From the NCBI RefSeq assembly GCF_011087585.1, contig NZ_VJOT01000020.1, positions 1 through 40,979 on the forward strand: a DNA stretch of 40,979 bases, given 5' to 3'. The notes beneath the pieces are model-generated. The model saw only the letters and a program-made list of their open reading frames with translations, did no database searches and had not been told where the DNA came from. Both the position numbers and the translations under genes were made by a program. Source of the stretch: Neochlamydia sp. AcF84. Lineage in GTDB: Bacteria; Chlamydiota; Chlamydiia; Chlamydiales; Parachlamydiaceae. Below, one piece after another: positions 1-8,421 of the stretch. Within the stretch, counting starts at the first letter, position 1, and each line of letters opens with the position of its first letter.

Positions 1-624
1 CGCATTTTTTCTATCGTATAGTTTGACAAAAGCTACCTTAGAATAGGTATCGATCACTGTCTGTTGATAAATGCGTCCCACACCTTTAATAGTGCCTACG
101 TAATAGGTATCTTGAGATAATAAATAGCCTGGATGTTCAGTTTCAATTTCGCCATGTGCTTCTTTTTCTTCCTTGGCTTTTTCAAGAGCTTTTAGTTGAT
201 CCTCTGTTAATATCATTTCTTCTTGAGCCATTTTAGCTTCCAATGCTTTGAGACGTTTTTGAAAGGTCTCAAGATTGTATCGTAGCCAAACAGAACGTAC
301 GCCACCTGGCGAAATGAAAACTCCTTGCTTCTTAAGCTCGTTGCATACTCTTAACTGCCCATAAGCAGGCTTTTGAAGAGCAAAATCAACAACAGCTTTT
401 TCGATGGACTCGTCCACCCTGTTTTTTATACAGGGTTTTTTACGTGTCATATCCTGAAGAGCTGCTTCTCCACCTGTTTCATAAAGTTCTTTGAATCTAT
501 AAAAGCTATCTCTAGAATATCCCATCATCTTACACGCCTGGGATACATTTCCTAATGTTTCAGCTAGCTTTAAAACACCGAGTTTATTTTTAATGACTTT
601 TTGATGAGTTGCTAAATTTGACAT
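1..624 (-). CDS. IS481-family transposase, 3' part outside the window
   Basis: The reading frame is open from an ATG at 624 down to base 1 (208 codons) and continues beyond the window. The N-terminus (about residues 1-60) is a helix-turn-helix with the run NVSQACKMMGYSRDSFYRFK. A second small DNA-binding region follows (QKPAYGQLRVCNELKKQG). A coiled, lysine/glutamate-rich linker around residues 130-165 leads into the start of the integrase core, where LSQDTYYVGTIKG supplies the first catalytic aspartate and VIDTYSKVAFVKLY continues it. This order fits IS481-type transposases, which are DDE recombinases that move their own element. A GGAG ribosome site lies just upstream of the ATG. A TGT-CA-type end, expected for this family, could lie near 684-691, but this is only a guess because the other end is not visible. 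The visible frame has no internal stop, so this copy may be intact. Confidence 0.8.
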   Translation of the reverse strand, partial: MSNLATHQKVIKNKLGVLKLAETLGNVSQACKMMGYSRDSFYRFKELYETGGEAALQDMTRKKPCIKNRVDESIEKAVVDFALQKPAYGQLRVCNELKKQGVFISPGGVRSVWLRYNLETFQKRLKALEAKMAQEEMILTEDQLKALEKAKEEKEAHGEIETEHPGYLLSQDTYYVGTIKGVGRIYQQTVIDTYSKVAFVKLYDRKNA

Positions 625-751
625 TTGATACTCCTTATTAGTCTTAAGCCGCTCACTTCAACTTCAGCCTTGCCAATTTTAATGAGCGACAGGGCTTCAA
701 GCTTCGCGGCTTTTAAATTGAGTTTCCTTTATTTTTATCACAAATGTCAGA

Positions 752-934
752 TTAAGTCCTATCTATTACACTTAATGATAGTTTTGACCCTCTATTTCTT
801 TTGTTGCTCTTTCCAGTCAGTAACTTGGGGTGGCTTTCAGCCAATATTTTATGCCATTCAACCTTAAATTGTTTACAAAAATCATCTACATCGCAAAGAA
901 TGGACATTAATAAATGGATATCTTTTTCAATCAT
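752..934 (-). pseudogene. Transposase N-terminal stub, IS982-like
   Basis: This 60-codon frame carries LCDVDDFCKQFKVEWHK followed by NKRNRGSKLSLSVI. That resembles the opening of IS982-type transposases, where a CDVDDFC stretch precedes a basic run and LSLSEIMTI. The frame breaks just after the LSLS motif, so the catalytic domain is missing. It sits directly behind the IS481-type element, whose insertion may have cut it. Family assignment rests on this short similarity only, and another DDE family is possible. Confidence 0.45.
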
Positions 935-1146
935 TTTGACCTTCCAGCTTTAAGTTTTTTTTAGTACAAAAATACTTTTAAGCCATGTGAAGGTCTTTTT
1001 TTCAACTATTTCCTTATCCGATAACTCGCGTTAGATAAGTTACAATTGACAGAAAGAGCATCTACCAGGTAACCCATGCTTGTCAGGTCAAGTGCTCTCT
1101 AGGAGAGAAAAATCTGCCTGCAAAGTCCCTAATAATTCTATGCTTT

Positions 1147-2406
1147 TTATTTATTTTCGACTTGAGTTTTTTTCAAATCCATTAATTGTTCTAGAGTTTC
1201 GATCATCAAATTTGCAAGCATGGCTATATCAGTATTATGTAGTTTACCTGTTGCTTGCGCATGTGTTAAAATTTGGCTTTGTTTATTAATAAATTGATCA
1301 GAAAGAGAAAGCGTGTCTACTGTTTTAAATTTATTTGCGTTTGTTTTTATTTTATCATGTTCTGATTCCTCTTTACATTTCTTTTTTTCCTTTCTTTGTC
1401 TAGAGTGGTGTTTTTCTGCGGGTAAGGGAAAGGCGTCAGAGAGAGGAATAGGTAAAGGGAGGTCATCTTCAGGTAAAGAAGCTTCAATAATAACATAGGG
1501 ATAGCGTTCTTCAAAAGGATTCGCTGGCGATAACTCCTCCCGTATAATTTGAATGCTTTCTTTAATATAAATATTTTGTTCTAAATGTGGGGATTCCCGA
1601 GTACTGAAGTGAAGCCTTCCTGCAATCACAATTACTTTATCGTAGGTATTAAGCCCTTCCTTAATAATTTTTATCATTGTAGTATTTCTGTGTTTGTTTA
1701 CTTTTAAAGTCATTTCTAACGCTAATAAATTCAATTCGTTTATGAAATTTTTGCAGGCCAAAACCAACTGTATCTCATGTGAAGCGTAAGCTTTTTTTAT
1801 ATTTGTTATAAATTCGTATCCTTTTAAATTATAAGATAATTTATTTAAAGATGTATTAATAAATTCTTTAGAAAAAAACTTTTGAATTATAGGTTTCTCA
1901 AAGGTCTTCTCAATTAAAGCTTGCACAGCAGCTAAATTTTTATGGAATTCTAGCAAATTTTCTAGGCAAGGATTTTTTAGATAATTTATAAGTGTGTCAC
2001 TAATGTAAAGATTTGCAGGCCAAACTGCTTTTCCAAAAAAGATATCCAAGGCTTTTGTCGAGGGGTCTTGGTCCCAACAAGCAATCTTTACTTGCTCTCC
2101 TAGCTTAGCTAAACTCCAATCCGAGCACCTGGCTTCACTTTCACTCAATAGGAAGAGAGTTGTGCCTCCATGGTTAAAATGATACTCTACGATGCTCCTT
2201 ACAAGCTCGCTAATTTCGTTCGCCTTACTTTCATGGGTTTCACCAATCATGATTACTCTGGCGAGGCTAATCTTTTTCACCTCTGGTGTGAAATGCGGTT
2301 GCTTTAGGGGATTAAGCTCTTCATCTATATTATCTCTCGCAAATTTAAAGTGATACAATCTACTTATTAAGATTTCCTTTCCATCTGTAAAAGGGTTATT
2401 TTGCAT
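1147..2406 (-). CDS. Possible TIKI/TraB/ChaN/EreA-superfamily protein with charged tail
   Basis: This 419-residue protein has no obvious signal peptide. Two separated motifs suggest the TIKI/ChaN/erythromycin-esterase superfamily. The first is ARVIMIGETHESKANE (about residues 49-64), which has the GExH signature near the N-terminus. The second is KVIVIAGRLHFS (about residue 260), which matches the second G-x-x-H strand. Families in this group include haem-binding ChaN, plasmid TraB/PrgY and hydrolases such as EreA; which activity applies here cannot be told. The last third is unlike the rest: after about residue 320 comes a low-complexity basic/acidic stretch (RQRKEKKKCKEE), then a helical C-terminus. 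That basic patch resembles a nuclear-localisation signal, so an effector role is conceivable but unproven. An AAGGA ribosome site precedes the ATG by about 8 bases. It is bordered by IS remnants on both sides, which suggests accessory DNA. Confidence 0.5.
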   Translation of the reverse strand: MQNNPFTDGKEILISRLYHFKFARDNIDEELNPLKQPHFTPEVKKISLARVIMIGETHESKANEISELVRSIVEYHFNHGGTTLFLLSESEARCSDWSLAKLGEQVKIACWDQDPSTKALDIFFGKAVWPANLYISDTLINYLKNPCLENLLEFHKNLAAVQALIEKTFEKPIIQKFFSKEFINTSLNKLSYNLKGYEFITNIKKAYASHEIQLVLACKNFINELNLLALEMTLKVNKHRNTTMIKIIKEGLNTYDKVIVIAGRLHFSTRESPHLEQNIYIKESIQIIREELSPANPFEERYPYVIIEASLPEDDLPLPIPLSDAFPLPAEKHHSRQRKEKKKCKEESEHDKIKTNANKFKTVDTLSLSDQFINKQSQILTHAQATGKLHNTDIAMLANLMIETLEQLMDLKKTQVENK

Positions 2407-2716
2407 TATTTTATCCTTAATTACAAAATTTAATCGAATTATAAATTAATTTTATAATAATGATAATTTAATTTAAATATTATAATGTTTATTCTAGTTA
2501 ATTATATTATAATTTAGTAAATATCTTGAAAAATTTATTATTTAAATTATTGTTGGAATATAAATAATTTATAAATTTTATTAAATGTTATAGCAAAAAA
2601 GAAAAATGCTTTATTCGGCCTATAAAACTATTCCGCTGATTAAATTAGAATTTTTTCGAAACTGTAATAAAATGCAAATTTTAGTAAGATGGTGACTCAA
2701 TATTTAAAGGAGGCCC
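2407..2716. other. Very AT-rich spacer between divergent genes
   Basis: This spacer separates two divergent genes and is dominated by A and T, clearly more than the surrounding DNA. It should hold the promoters for both, but no single -35/-10 pair stands out. The right-hand part from about 2647 is the left end of the IS5-type element. An AAAGGAGG ribosome site just before 2717 belongs to the transposase. Confidence 0.5.
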
Positions 2717-3560
2717 ATGAAGTTTGATAAGATAGAGAAATTAGATGATGAGCGATTTCGACGTTTGACAGGGGTCAAGTGTACCACCTTTGATAAGATG
2801 GTGCAAATTTTACAGCAAGCCGATAAGGCCACGAAGATTAAAGGTGGGCGTAAATATAAACTAAGTCTAGGAAACATGTTGTTGATGGCATTGGAATATA
2901 TGCGCGAATATAGGACCTATTTTCATATTAGCCAAAGCTATGGAGTTAGTGAAAGCTCAGCTTATAAAGCGGTGAAGTGGATTGAAGATACCTTAATCAA
3001 GCATCCAGATTTTGCTTTACCGGGACGTAAAGAACTATTGAAAAGCGATACGGAATATGAGGTTATCTTAATTGATGCTACAGAAACGCCTATTGAGCGC
3101 CCTAAAAAAACAAAAGCGCCATTATGCAGGGAAAAAGAAAAAACACACCCTAAAGACGCAGCTTGTAGTCGATAAAAAAAGCAAGAAAGTGATTTGCACT
3201 TCTTATGGTAATGGTAAAAAGCATGATTTTAGGTTATTTAAAGAATCCCAAGTCAAAATCCATCCACAAATAAAAGTGTTAATTGATTCAGGTTATCAAG
3301 GATTAAAAAAGCTGCATATTCAAACACAGATGCCTAAGAAAAAGAGTAAGAAATATCCTCTAACTAACGAGGACAAAAAAGCAAATTAAAGCTTATCAAG
3401 AGAAAGAGTTGCTAAGGATAATGTAATTGGCCTTCTCAAACGATTTAAAATCATAGCCGATCGATATAGAAATAGACGTAAAAGATTTGCGCTTCGCTTC
3501 AACTTAATTGCAGCAATCTATAACTGGGAATTAAATGAGTGAGTTTCGAAAGAGGTCTCT
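2647..3560 (+). mobile_element. IS5-type insertion sequence, decayed
   Basis: The element encloses one broken transposase gene. Imperfect terminal inverted repeats share a perfect 10-base core: TTTCGAAACT at 2654-2663 and its complement AGTTTCGAAA at 3542-3551. Weaker matching extends outward on both sides, so the outer limits (2647 and 3560) are approximate. No convincing target duplication was found. The right end abuts a fragment of another transposase. Confidence 0.55.
2717..3542 (+). pseudogene. IS5-family DDE transposase, frameshifted and with a nonsense codon
   Basis: The first frame (2717-3175) gives a helix-turn-helix region (YFHISQSYGVSESSAYKAVK) and the first catalytic aspartate in VILIDATETPIERP. 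At the A7 run at 3104-3110 the match moves to the next frame, which continues with QKRHYAGKKKKHTLKTQLVV and VLIDSGYQGL (second aspartate). Removing one A restores the frame. A TAA at 3387-3389 then interrupts the second frame, but the same frame continues as SLSRERVAKDNVIGLLKRFK to a stop at 3540-3542. The last part normally carries the catalytic glutamate in a VENVIG-like motif; here it reads KDNVIG, so that residue also looks changed. Two breaks plus this change argue for a dead gene. Slippage on the A7 run could rescue the first break but not the second. Confidence 0.8.
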
Positions 3561-3615
3561 TGAGGAATTTAAACTGGTGAGGCATATTTTTTTAAGAAGG
3601 AGAAGACGTATATCA

Positions 3616-3968
3616 GGAAAATTTGAAAGACTTACAGATACTCAATGGAGAATCTTAAAATCACTATTGCCGCGGAGCTGTCAAAAAAAAATTAAAGGAA
3701 AAACCTCATACTCCCTAGAGAAAGATTTGTAATAGCTTATTTTGGATTTTGATTACCGGCTCATGTGGGTGTGATCTCCCTAAAGGACCGAATTGGGGAT
3801 CAAGATCTACTACTCATCGGTGGCTAAGTAAATGGCAAAAGGATGGAACTTTAGATAGCTTGCTATCGGCATTAAAAGGATGCGCGGATATGGCGGGAAT
3901 GATTAATTGGGAAAGACTAGCCATTGATGGTTTTTTCTCATGAGGAAAAGGAGGCTGAGATATTTATG
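3616..3968 (+). pseudogene. Second IS5-subgroup transposase fragment (IS402/DUF4096-like)
   Basis: The fragment begins FERLTDTQWRILKSLLP, the standard opening of IS402-type transposases. Around 3715-3725 the match shifts frame and resumes as SLFWILITGSCGCDLPKG, then RSTTHRWLSKWQKDGTL and INWERLAIDGFFS. In the same frame it then runs through TGA codons (at 3941 and shortly after) with recognisable GKGG residues. Only the N-terminal third of a normal transposase is present. It is spliced directly to the IS5-type element on the left and to a leucine-rich-repeat remnant on the right, so this is scrambled debris. Confidence 0.65.
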
Positions 3969-4156
3969 CTAGCTGATAACCATTTTACCACTCTTCCGGC
4001 AGAGAGAGGGCGTTTATTTCATTCGCACTATCTTTCTTTAAACGATAACCAGCTCACCTCTCTTCCTTCAGAAATAGAGCATTCACATAAATGGTTATAC
4101 CTTGGATACTAGGAAATCCGCTGAAGAATCTCATAGAAAAGATATCTTGGCTATAA
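3969..4156 (+). pseudogene. Leucine-rich-repeat protein remnant (C-terminal end)
   Basis: Two LRR-like units are visible: LADNHFTTLPAE and LSLNDNQLTSLPSEI, the second matching the LxxNxLxxLP pattern well. Near 4109 the frame shifts and a typical LRR-protein ending follows, GNPLKNLIEKISWL, then a stop at 4154-4156. There is no start codon or N-terminal domain. LRR proteins are common in amoeba-associated chlamydiae, where they are often suspected host-interaction factors. This is only the tail of one, apparently cut by the transposase fragment upstream. Confidence 0.6.
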
Positions 4157-4409
4157 TAATTATTTTTTAGGCCGGAGCTGAAAAAAGTTTGTATCTTCAT
4201 TGTCTAGTTCGTCAGAGTAAAAAGTTATAGAGGCGCAAAAGATGTCGTAATTATAGAATTTAAGGCAAAACGCAAAAAAAGCGGGATTTTCTTAAAGTAG
4301 TAAAAAAATTATAGCCTTTACCTTAAATTGCATACCTTTTTATTACCTCTTCATAGAATGGCTAATCACCATAAAAAGTTGCAGATTATCCAGAAAAAAG
4401 AGTGCTACA

Positions 4410-4424
4410 GTAAGCGGTCACGGG
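4410..4424 (+). repeat. IS66 terminal inverted repeat, distal to the transposase start
   Basis: The sequence GTAAGCGGTCACGGG pairs exactly with the complement at 5963-5977. It lies about 15 bases beyond the transposase stop codon. Confidence 0.85.
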
Positions 4425-4438
4425 ATATAAAAGGTTTC

Positions 4439-5890
4439 TTAGATAACAGAAGGGATAGGTTGCTTGGTACGAGGTGCATAGATAGCATCTGCTAGAAAAT
4501 CTAGAATAGATTTTCCTTGTCGATAAAGAGTTTCTATACAGCTATGCATCACTTCCCTCCACCTTTTGCCATAGATAGATTGGCTACCTAGACATAACTT
4601 ACGTACAATGACTAGATTTCTTAAAGATTCTTCGGCAGCATTATTGGTCATAGGAATAGCAGGATCTTTCAAGTAAGCACGGAAATGTTCGATCTGCTTT
4701 AAAAGCTTGTGGCAAAACTTCCGCAACTTCTTGGTGCTACTCCAGCACTGCAGTTCTTGCAATTCTTCTTGTATATAACGCCAGTTAAGATACTTATACT
4801 GCTGCCAAGTAGATTGGCTGATTTGTCCTTTTTCTAGGCGATGCTTATCTTTAAAAAGCTCTTGCAAGGTATCATATAGGTGTCCTAAGCGCTGTGTATC
4901 CTCTAAAGATATATTGGGCTATTCTGCTTGTCCTTGTATGTTACGGAGCAGATGAGCTAGACAATACTGTTTGATCTTTACCTTAATTTGATGGATAGCT
5001 AAACCTCAATCGCTGACTAAGCAATGAATCTCCTGGCCGGCTAGTGCCTTTAGAGTAGCGCCATTTTGATAGGGTCTTAATGCATAAGCAATCACATTTC
5101 CTACACGTAGTACTAGCAAATGCTCGTTAGTAGCGGCATGACGCCAGCTTGTCGCATCTAGATGCAAGGGCTGCTTTGTAGTAATAGCTGCTTTAACGAG
5201 TGTTTCATAAGACGAAAAAAGCAAAGCAGCGGTGCGAGCTTTAACTTTAGAAATAAAACCTTGGCTTAAAACCACGCTAGGCAATAAAGCACTAATCATG
5301 GTACGCACAGCTCTGTGCCCTTGCCGATATTGCCCCATCAGCAGATTAATAAAGCCTTCCAGCCTAGGACCGAGCAAGAATTGCTCATTTTCTTTAAGTT
5401 CAGGCCGTGTTTCTAGATGGCAGCAAGGGCATCTGCTCGTCACTAAATCGATTTGATGCACCAAAGGTTTAATTTCAGGAAGCTCGATCTGCTGTCATGA
5501 AAAAAGCTTATCAGTGGCATGCATAGCAGAGTGGCAGTGTAGGCAACTTTTTACACTACGAACTTCATGCGAGGTAACTACACTAGCAGGTAGCAGTTGA
5601 CGGCTAGCACCAGGATGATAAGGTCGATTTCCTGCTTTAGGTAATGATGAACGATTAGCTTTTTGATCTGTCGATGGTGGCTTGGAGCTATTCTTAGAAT
5701 TTTGATTGAGCTGCTCTTCCAACTGAGCCATGCGCGCTTCAAGCTTGGTAATTACCTTTTCTAATTTATTTACCAACGCTTTTAACTGCGCATTTTCAGC
5801 TCGAAGCTAGGCATTTTCAGCTCTTAGCTGGATAATCTCAGCCCTTAGCTCTGCATTCTCTTTAAATAGTTGCTCGTATGAGGGTTGCAT
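4439..5890 (-). pseudogene. IS66 transposase (TnpC), four in-frame stop codons
   Basis: One frame of 484 codons from the ATG at 5890 to the stop at 4439 holds a complete IS66 transposase without any frameshift. It has a coiled-coil N-terminus (repeated LRAEN), the NSSKPPSTD motif, a zinc-finger-like CLHCHSAM / CPCCH region, and a DDE core with LHLDATSWRH, HCLVSD and NNAAEESLR. It is interrupted by TAG at 5807-5809, TGA at 5495-5497, TGA at 5006-5008 and TAG at 4919-4921. Each is one C-to-T or G-to-A change from a sense codon likely at that place (for example CAG or CGA). So the gene decayed by transitions while keeping its frame. It should produce no full-length protein. Confidence 0.85.
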
Positions 5891-5962
5891 ACTACTCAAT
5901 ATATGATTAAGTAAATATAAACTCTAGAAATTATTTTATTTATCACAAAGTAATTGATAGCC

Positions 5963-5977
5963 CCCGTGACCGCTTAC
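5963..5977 (-). repeat. IS66 terminal inverted repeat, transposase-start side
   Basis: This is the exact complement of the repeat at 4410-4424. The about 70 bases between it and the transposase ATG are nearly identical to 40896-40967, which marks the same end of another copy. Confidence 0.85.
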
Positions 5978-6181
5978 GTGCTATCGGATTATTCTTAAAA
6001 GCTTTAAGGTTTTCTTTACTTTTTATTTCATAATATTTGAAATATACAGAGAAATCACAAAATTTAGGAATATTGGAGGGTCTTAAATCAGTTTTCTTCT
6101 TAAAAACTTCTCTTTTTCTATATAAAGGGTTGCGTAAAAACAGTCTGCACGCTAGGATATCTGTTTAATCAGCGTATTTAT

Positions 6182-6269
6182 GGAAAGATGGCTGAGTGGC
6201 CGAAAGCACGTCCCTGCTAAGGACGCATACCTCTCAAGGGTATCGAGGGTTCGAATCCCTCTCTTTCCG
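6182..6269 (+). tRNA. tRNA-Ser(GCU)
   Basis: The acceptor stem GGAAAGA (6182-6188) pairs with TCTTTCC (6262-6268), with a G discriminator. The anticodon arm GTCC-CTGCTAA-GGAC gives anticodon GCT, reading AGC/AGU serine codons. A long variable arm and a standard TTCGAAT T-loop are present, as expected for a class II tRNA. CCA is not encoded. Confidence 0.95.
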
Positions 6270-6325
6270 TAGTTAACTTAAGGCTATGCAAGCTAACGAG
6301 GCTTGTGATAGATCTTACTCTTATT

Positions 6326-7201
6326 TTATTTATCGGAAGAGATAGTTAAGCTAGTCTTCCGAGCTCTTTTCATCCCATATTTTCCTAGTAAGGTGAGCAC
6401 GTAAGTTAAGCCTGCCACTAGCGCAATCGTCGCTCCGCCGGGCCAATCCATATAAAAAGCTGCTTGCATTCCGAAAAAGCAAAATCCTATGCTGATACAA
6501 ATCGCAATGGCCATCATTCGAGAAAGCCTAGTTGTGAATAGATTGGCAATCGCAGCGGGGATTGTAAGCATGGTCATCACTAAAATAATACCCACCACTT
6601 GAATCAAAAGGACAATGGAAACAGCCGTTAACACAAGTAATAAAAGATAAAGTGAATTAACAGAGATACCTTGGAGCTGAGCTTGTTCTTCATCAAAACA
6701 AATGGCTAAAAAGCGTTTATGTAGGCAAAGCACTGTTAAAAAAATGACGATATCTAAAATAAGCAAGATTTTTAGATCAGTAGGGGTGACCCATAAGATA
6801 TTTCCAATGAGAAAATTGGTGAGCTCAACATTAAAACCAGGGGTTTGGGAAATAAATAGAATCCCTACCGCCATACCTATCGACCAAATGGCAGCAATGA
6901 CAGTGTCCTCACGTTGGCGATAATGAAGATGAATCCATCCGATGAGCAAAGAAGAAGCTATGGCTGCAATAAGAGCACCTAGCAAAGGCGAGGCCCCTAC
7001 AACGCCTTTAGCCCTTTCTAACCATAAGCAAATACCTATCCCACTAAGAACTGCATGCGAGATGCTGCCACAAATAAAAATAATTCTTTTTACTACCACG
7101 TAAGAGCCTATAATTCCGCTCACAAATGAAGCTGCTATCCCAGCTAATATAGCTGCTAGCAAAAGCGGATTGGTATGTAAGGCGTCAAAAAAAGAGGTCA
7201 T
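6326..7201 (-). CDS. Metal ABC transporter permease (ZnuB/TroC family)
   Basis: This 291-residue protein is the membrane channel of an ABC importer for zinc or manganese. It is almost wholly hydrophobic with about eight membrane segments, and starts MTSFFDALHTNPLLLAAILA. The family signature around residues 35-60 (VVKRIIFICGSISHAVLSG) is clear. Mid-protein is AIWSIGMAVGILFIS, and the late motif VVGIILVMTMLTIPAAIA is also typical. Its ATG overlaps the stop of the upstream ATPase gene by four bases (ATGA), so translation is coupled. The substrate-binding gene lies further upstream on the same strand. Zinc versus manganese cannot be decided from the permease alone. It is a single permease, whereas the classical Chlamydia ytg system has two. 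Confidence 0.9.
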   Translation of the reverse strand: MTSFFDALHTNPLLLAAILAGIAASFVSGIIGSYVVVKRIIFICGSISHAVLSGIGICLWLERAKGVVGASPLLGALIAAIASSLLIGWIHLHYRQREDTVIAAIWSIGMAVGILFISQTPGFNVELTNFLIGNILWVTPTDLKILLILDIVIFLTVLCLHKRFLAICFDEEQAQLQGISVNSLYLLLLVLTAVSIVLLIQVVGIILVMTMLTIPAAIANLFTTRLSRMMAIAICISIGFCFFGMQAAFYMDWPGGATIALVAGLTYVLTLLGKYGMKRARKTSLTISSDK

Positions 7202-7929
7202 TGAATTTCTCGCTTTAACTGAATCAAAGGTGAATGGTAAAGACCCATAGCGAAATGTTCACAAACTTCTTCTGGCTTTAACAATAAAGCTGTGTTTTGG
7301 ACGAGAAGAACCTGTCTTACTTGTTCGATCGCTGTGTTTAAATCATGGGTTACCATAAGAATAGTCATTTTTTGGCGAAGGCTATCTAAAATATCATAAA
7401 TATCAGCTTCTGCTTGTGAATCCACATGAGCTGTCGGTTCGTCTAACAGCAGAAGCTGCGGATCTGAGATTAAAGCTCTAGCAATCAATGCTCGCTGAGC
7501 TTGCCCACCAGATAATGTACCAAAAGGTTTGTTATGAAAGTTGGGCAACTTTACGCGATTTAAAGCTTCTTTAGCAGCTTCTTTATCAGCTGAAGAGAAC
7601 TTTCCATACCAGGGGAGCCTAGAGAGGCGCCCAGCTAAAACCACTTCTAAAACAGAAATGGGAAACTCGCGATCATAACGATGTGTTTGAGGGACATAGG
7701 CAATTTGATGGCGAGAGGATTGAGGCGGTGATCCTAAAATTTCTATTTTACCAGAAGAGGGTTTTAAAAATCCCATCAACAGCTTAAGAAGAGTGGTTTT
7801 ACCCCCGCCGTTAGGTCCTATAATACCAATGAAATCATTCGACTCAATAGTTAAATGGATATCAGTAAGGACGGGCGTTTCGGCGTAGGCGAAATTGAGA
7901 TGATCTATATGGATAACAGGAGGCATCAA
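7198..7929 (-). CDS. Metal ABC transporter ATP-binding protein (ZnuC-like)
   Basis: This 243-residue cytoplasmic ATPase drives the neighbouring permease. All nucleotide-binding motifs are present: Walker A GPNGGGKTT (residues 38-46), Q-loop at VPQT (about 80-82), signature LSGGQ (139-143), Walker B LLLLDEP (159-165), and switch histidine in VTHD (about 195). The sequence HIDHLNFAYAETPVLTDIHL at the start is typical of zinc/manganese importers. The gene ends in a four-base overlap with the permease start. A gap of nearly 500 bases separates it from the binding-protein gene upstream, so it may have its own promoter. Confidence 0.92.
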   Translation of the reverse strand: MMPPVIHIDHLNFAYAETPVLTDIHLTIESNDFIGIIGPNGGGKTTLLKLLMGFLKPSSGKIEILGSPPQSSRHQIAYVPQTHRYDREFPISVLEVVLAGRLSRLPWYGKFSSADKEAAKEALNRVKLPNFHNKPFGTLSGGQAQRALIARALISDPQLLLLDEPTAHVDSQAEADIYDILDSLRQKMTILMVTHDLNTAIEQVRQVLLVQNTALLLKPEEVCEHFAMGLYHSPLIQLKREIQ

Positions 7930-8421
7930 GAAAAGCCTTTAGACTAAATTTAATGGTTTTTTATATTAAAGTCTTTAGAATTAATTTGTCCATCTATCTC
8001 TGAAGCCCTGAAAATTAACTAATATTCTTGAGCCTTCCTGATAAGAAGATTAGACGATTTCTATCAATTTTAAGTGCTAGGTTTTTTGATTGATTGTTAA
8101 AAGGGTTTTTTTAGAGGTGCCTCTGCTCCCAGCAAATTTTAAGAAGGAAAAAGGTACAGGATAAGGAACAAAAATTCCTCAGCAAATTAGGTGCATACAC
8201 CCAGCTTTGGGTGAGCAGGCAAAATTTCAGTTAGGTGGTCAATTGTAGGGCGGGAAAAGTTGATCTACTTTCTTCTTGTAAGCTATTCGATAGGGAATAA
8301 AGAAAACATGGTAAAAGCTTAAGCTACTCATACATTCAAGAAAGACATGAGGTAAGCTTTAAGATAAAGAATATTTGCCAAAGCTTCTCTTAAGCATAAG
8401 AAAAAATGGGGCAAATTTCTT
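7930..8421. other. Spacer inside the metal-transport gene set
   Basis: I see no gene here. It separates the binding-protein gene from the ATPase gene, all on the minus strand. It contains a small perfect stem CACCCA-GCTT-TGGGTG at 8198-8213 and an inverted repeat AGAGGTGCCTCT at 8113-8124. Neither is followed by a T-tract. A promoter for the ATPase/permease pair is expected, but none is clear. Confidence 0.4.

Larger units (their letters stand above)
4410..5977 (-). mobile_element. IS66-family element with 15-base inverted repeats
   Basis: Perfect 15-base terminal repeats GTAAGCGGTCACGGG (4410-4424) and its complement (5963-5977) bound a 1568-base element. The GTAAGCG start is typical of IS66 ends. 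IS66 elements make 8-base target duplications; the flanks here are GTGCTACA (4402-4409) and GTGCTATC (5978-5985), matching at 6 of 8, so an old duplication is plausible. Only a tnpC-type gene is present; I see no tnpA or tnpB. A near-identical right end is found at 40881-40979 in the opposite orientation. Confidence 0.85.

Noticed and set aside
625-867. 80-codon plus-strand frame over IS ends
   Set aside because: It runs antisense across the IS481-type end and the transposase stub, with no ribosome site.
4439-5890. In-frame TGA/TAG as possible recoding (selenocysteine or stop reassignment)
   Set aside because: Both TAG and TGA occur, family residues at those sites are ordinary, no SECIS-like stem was seen, and other genes here end normally with TAG or TGA.
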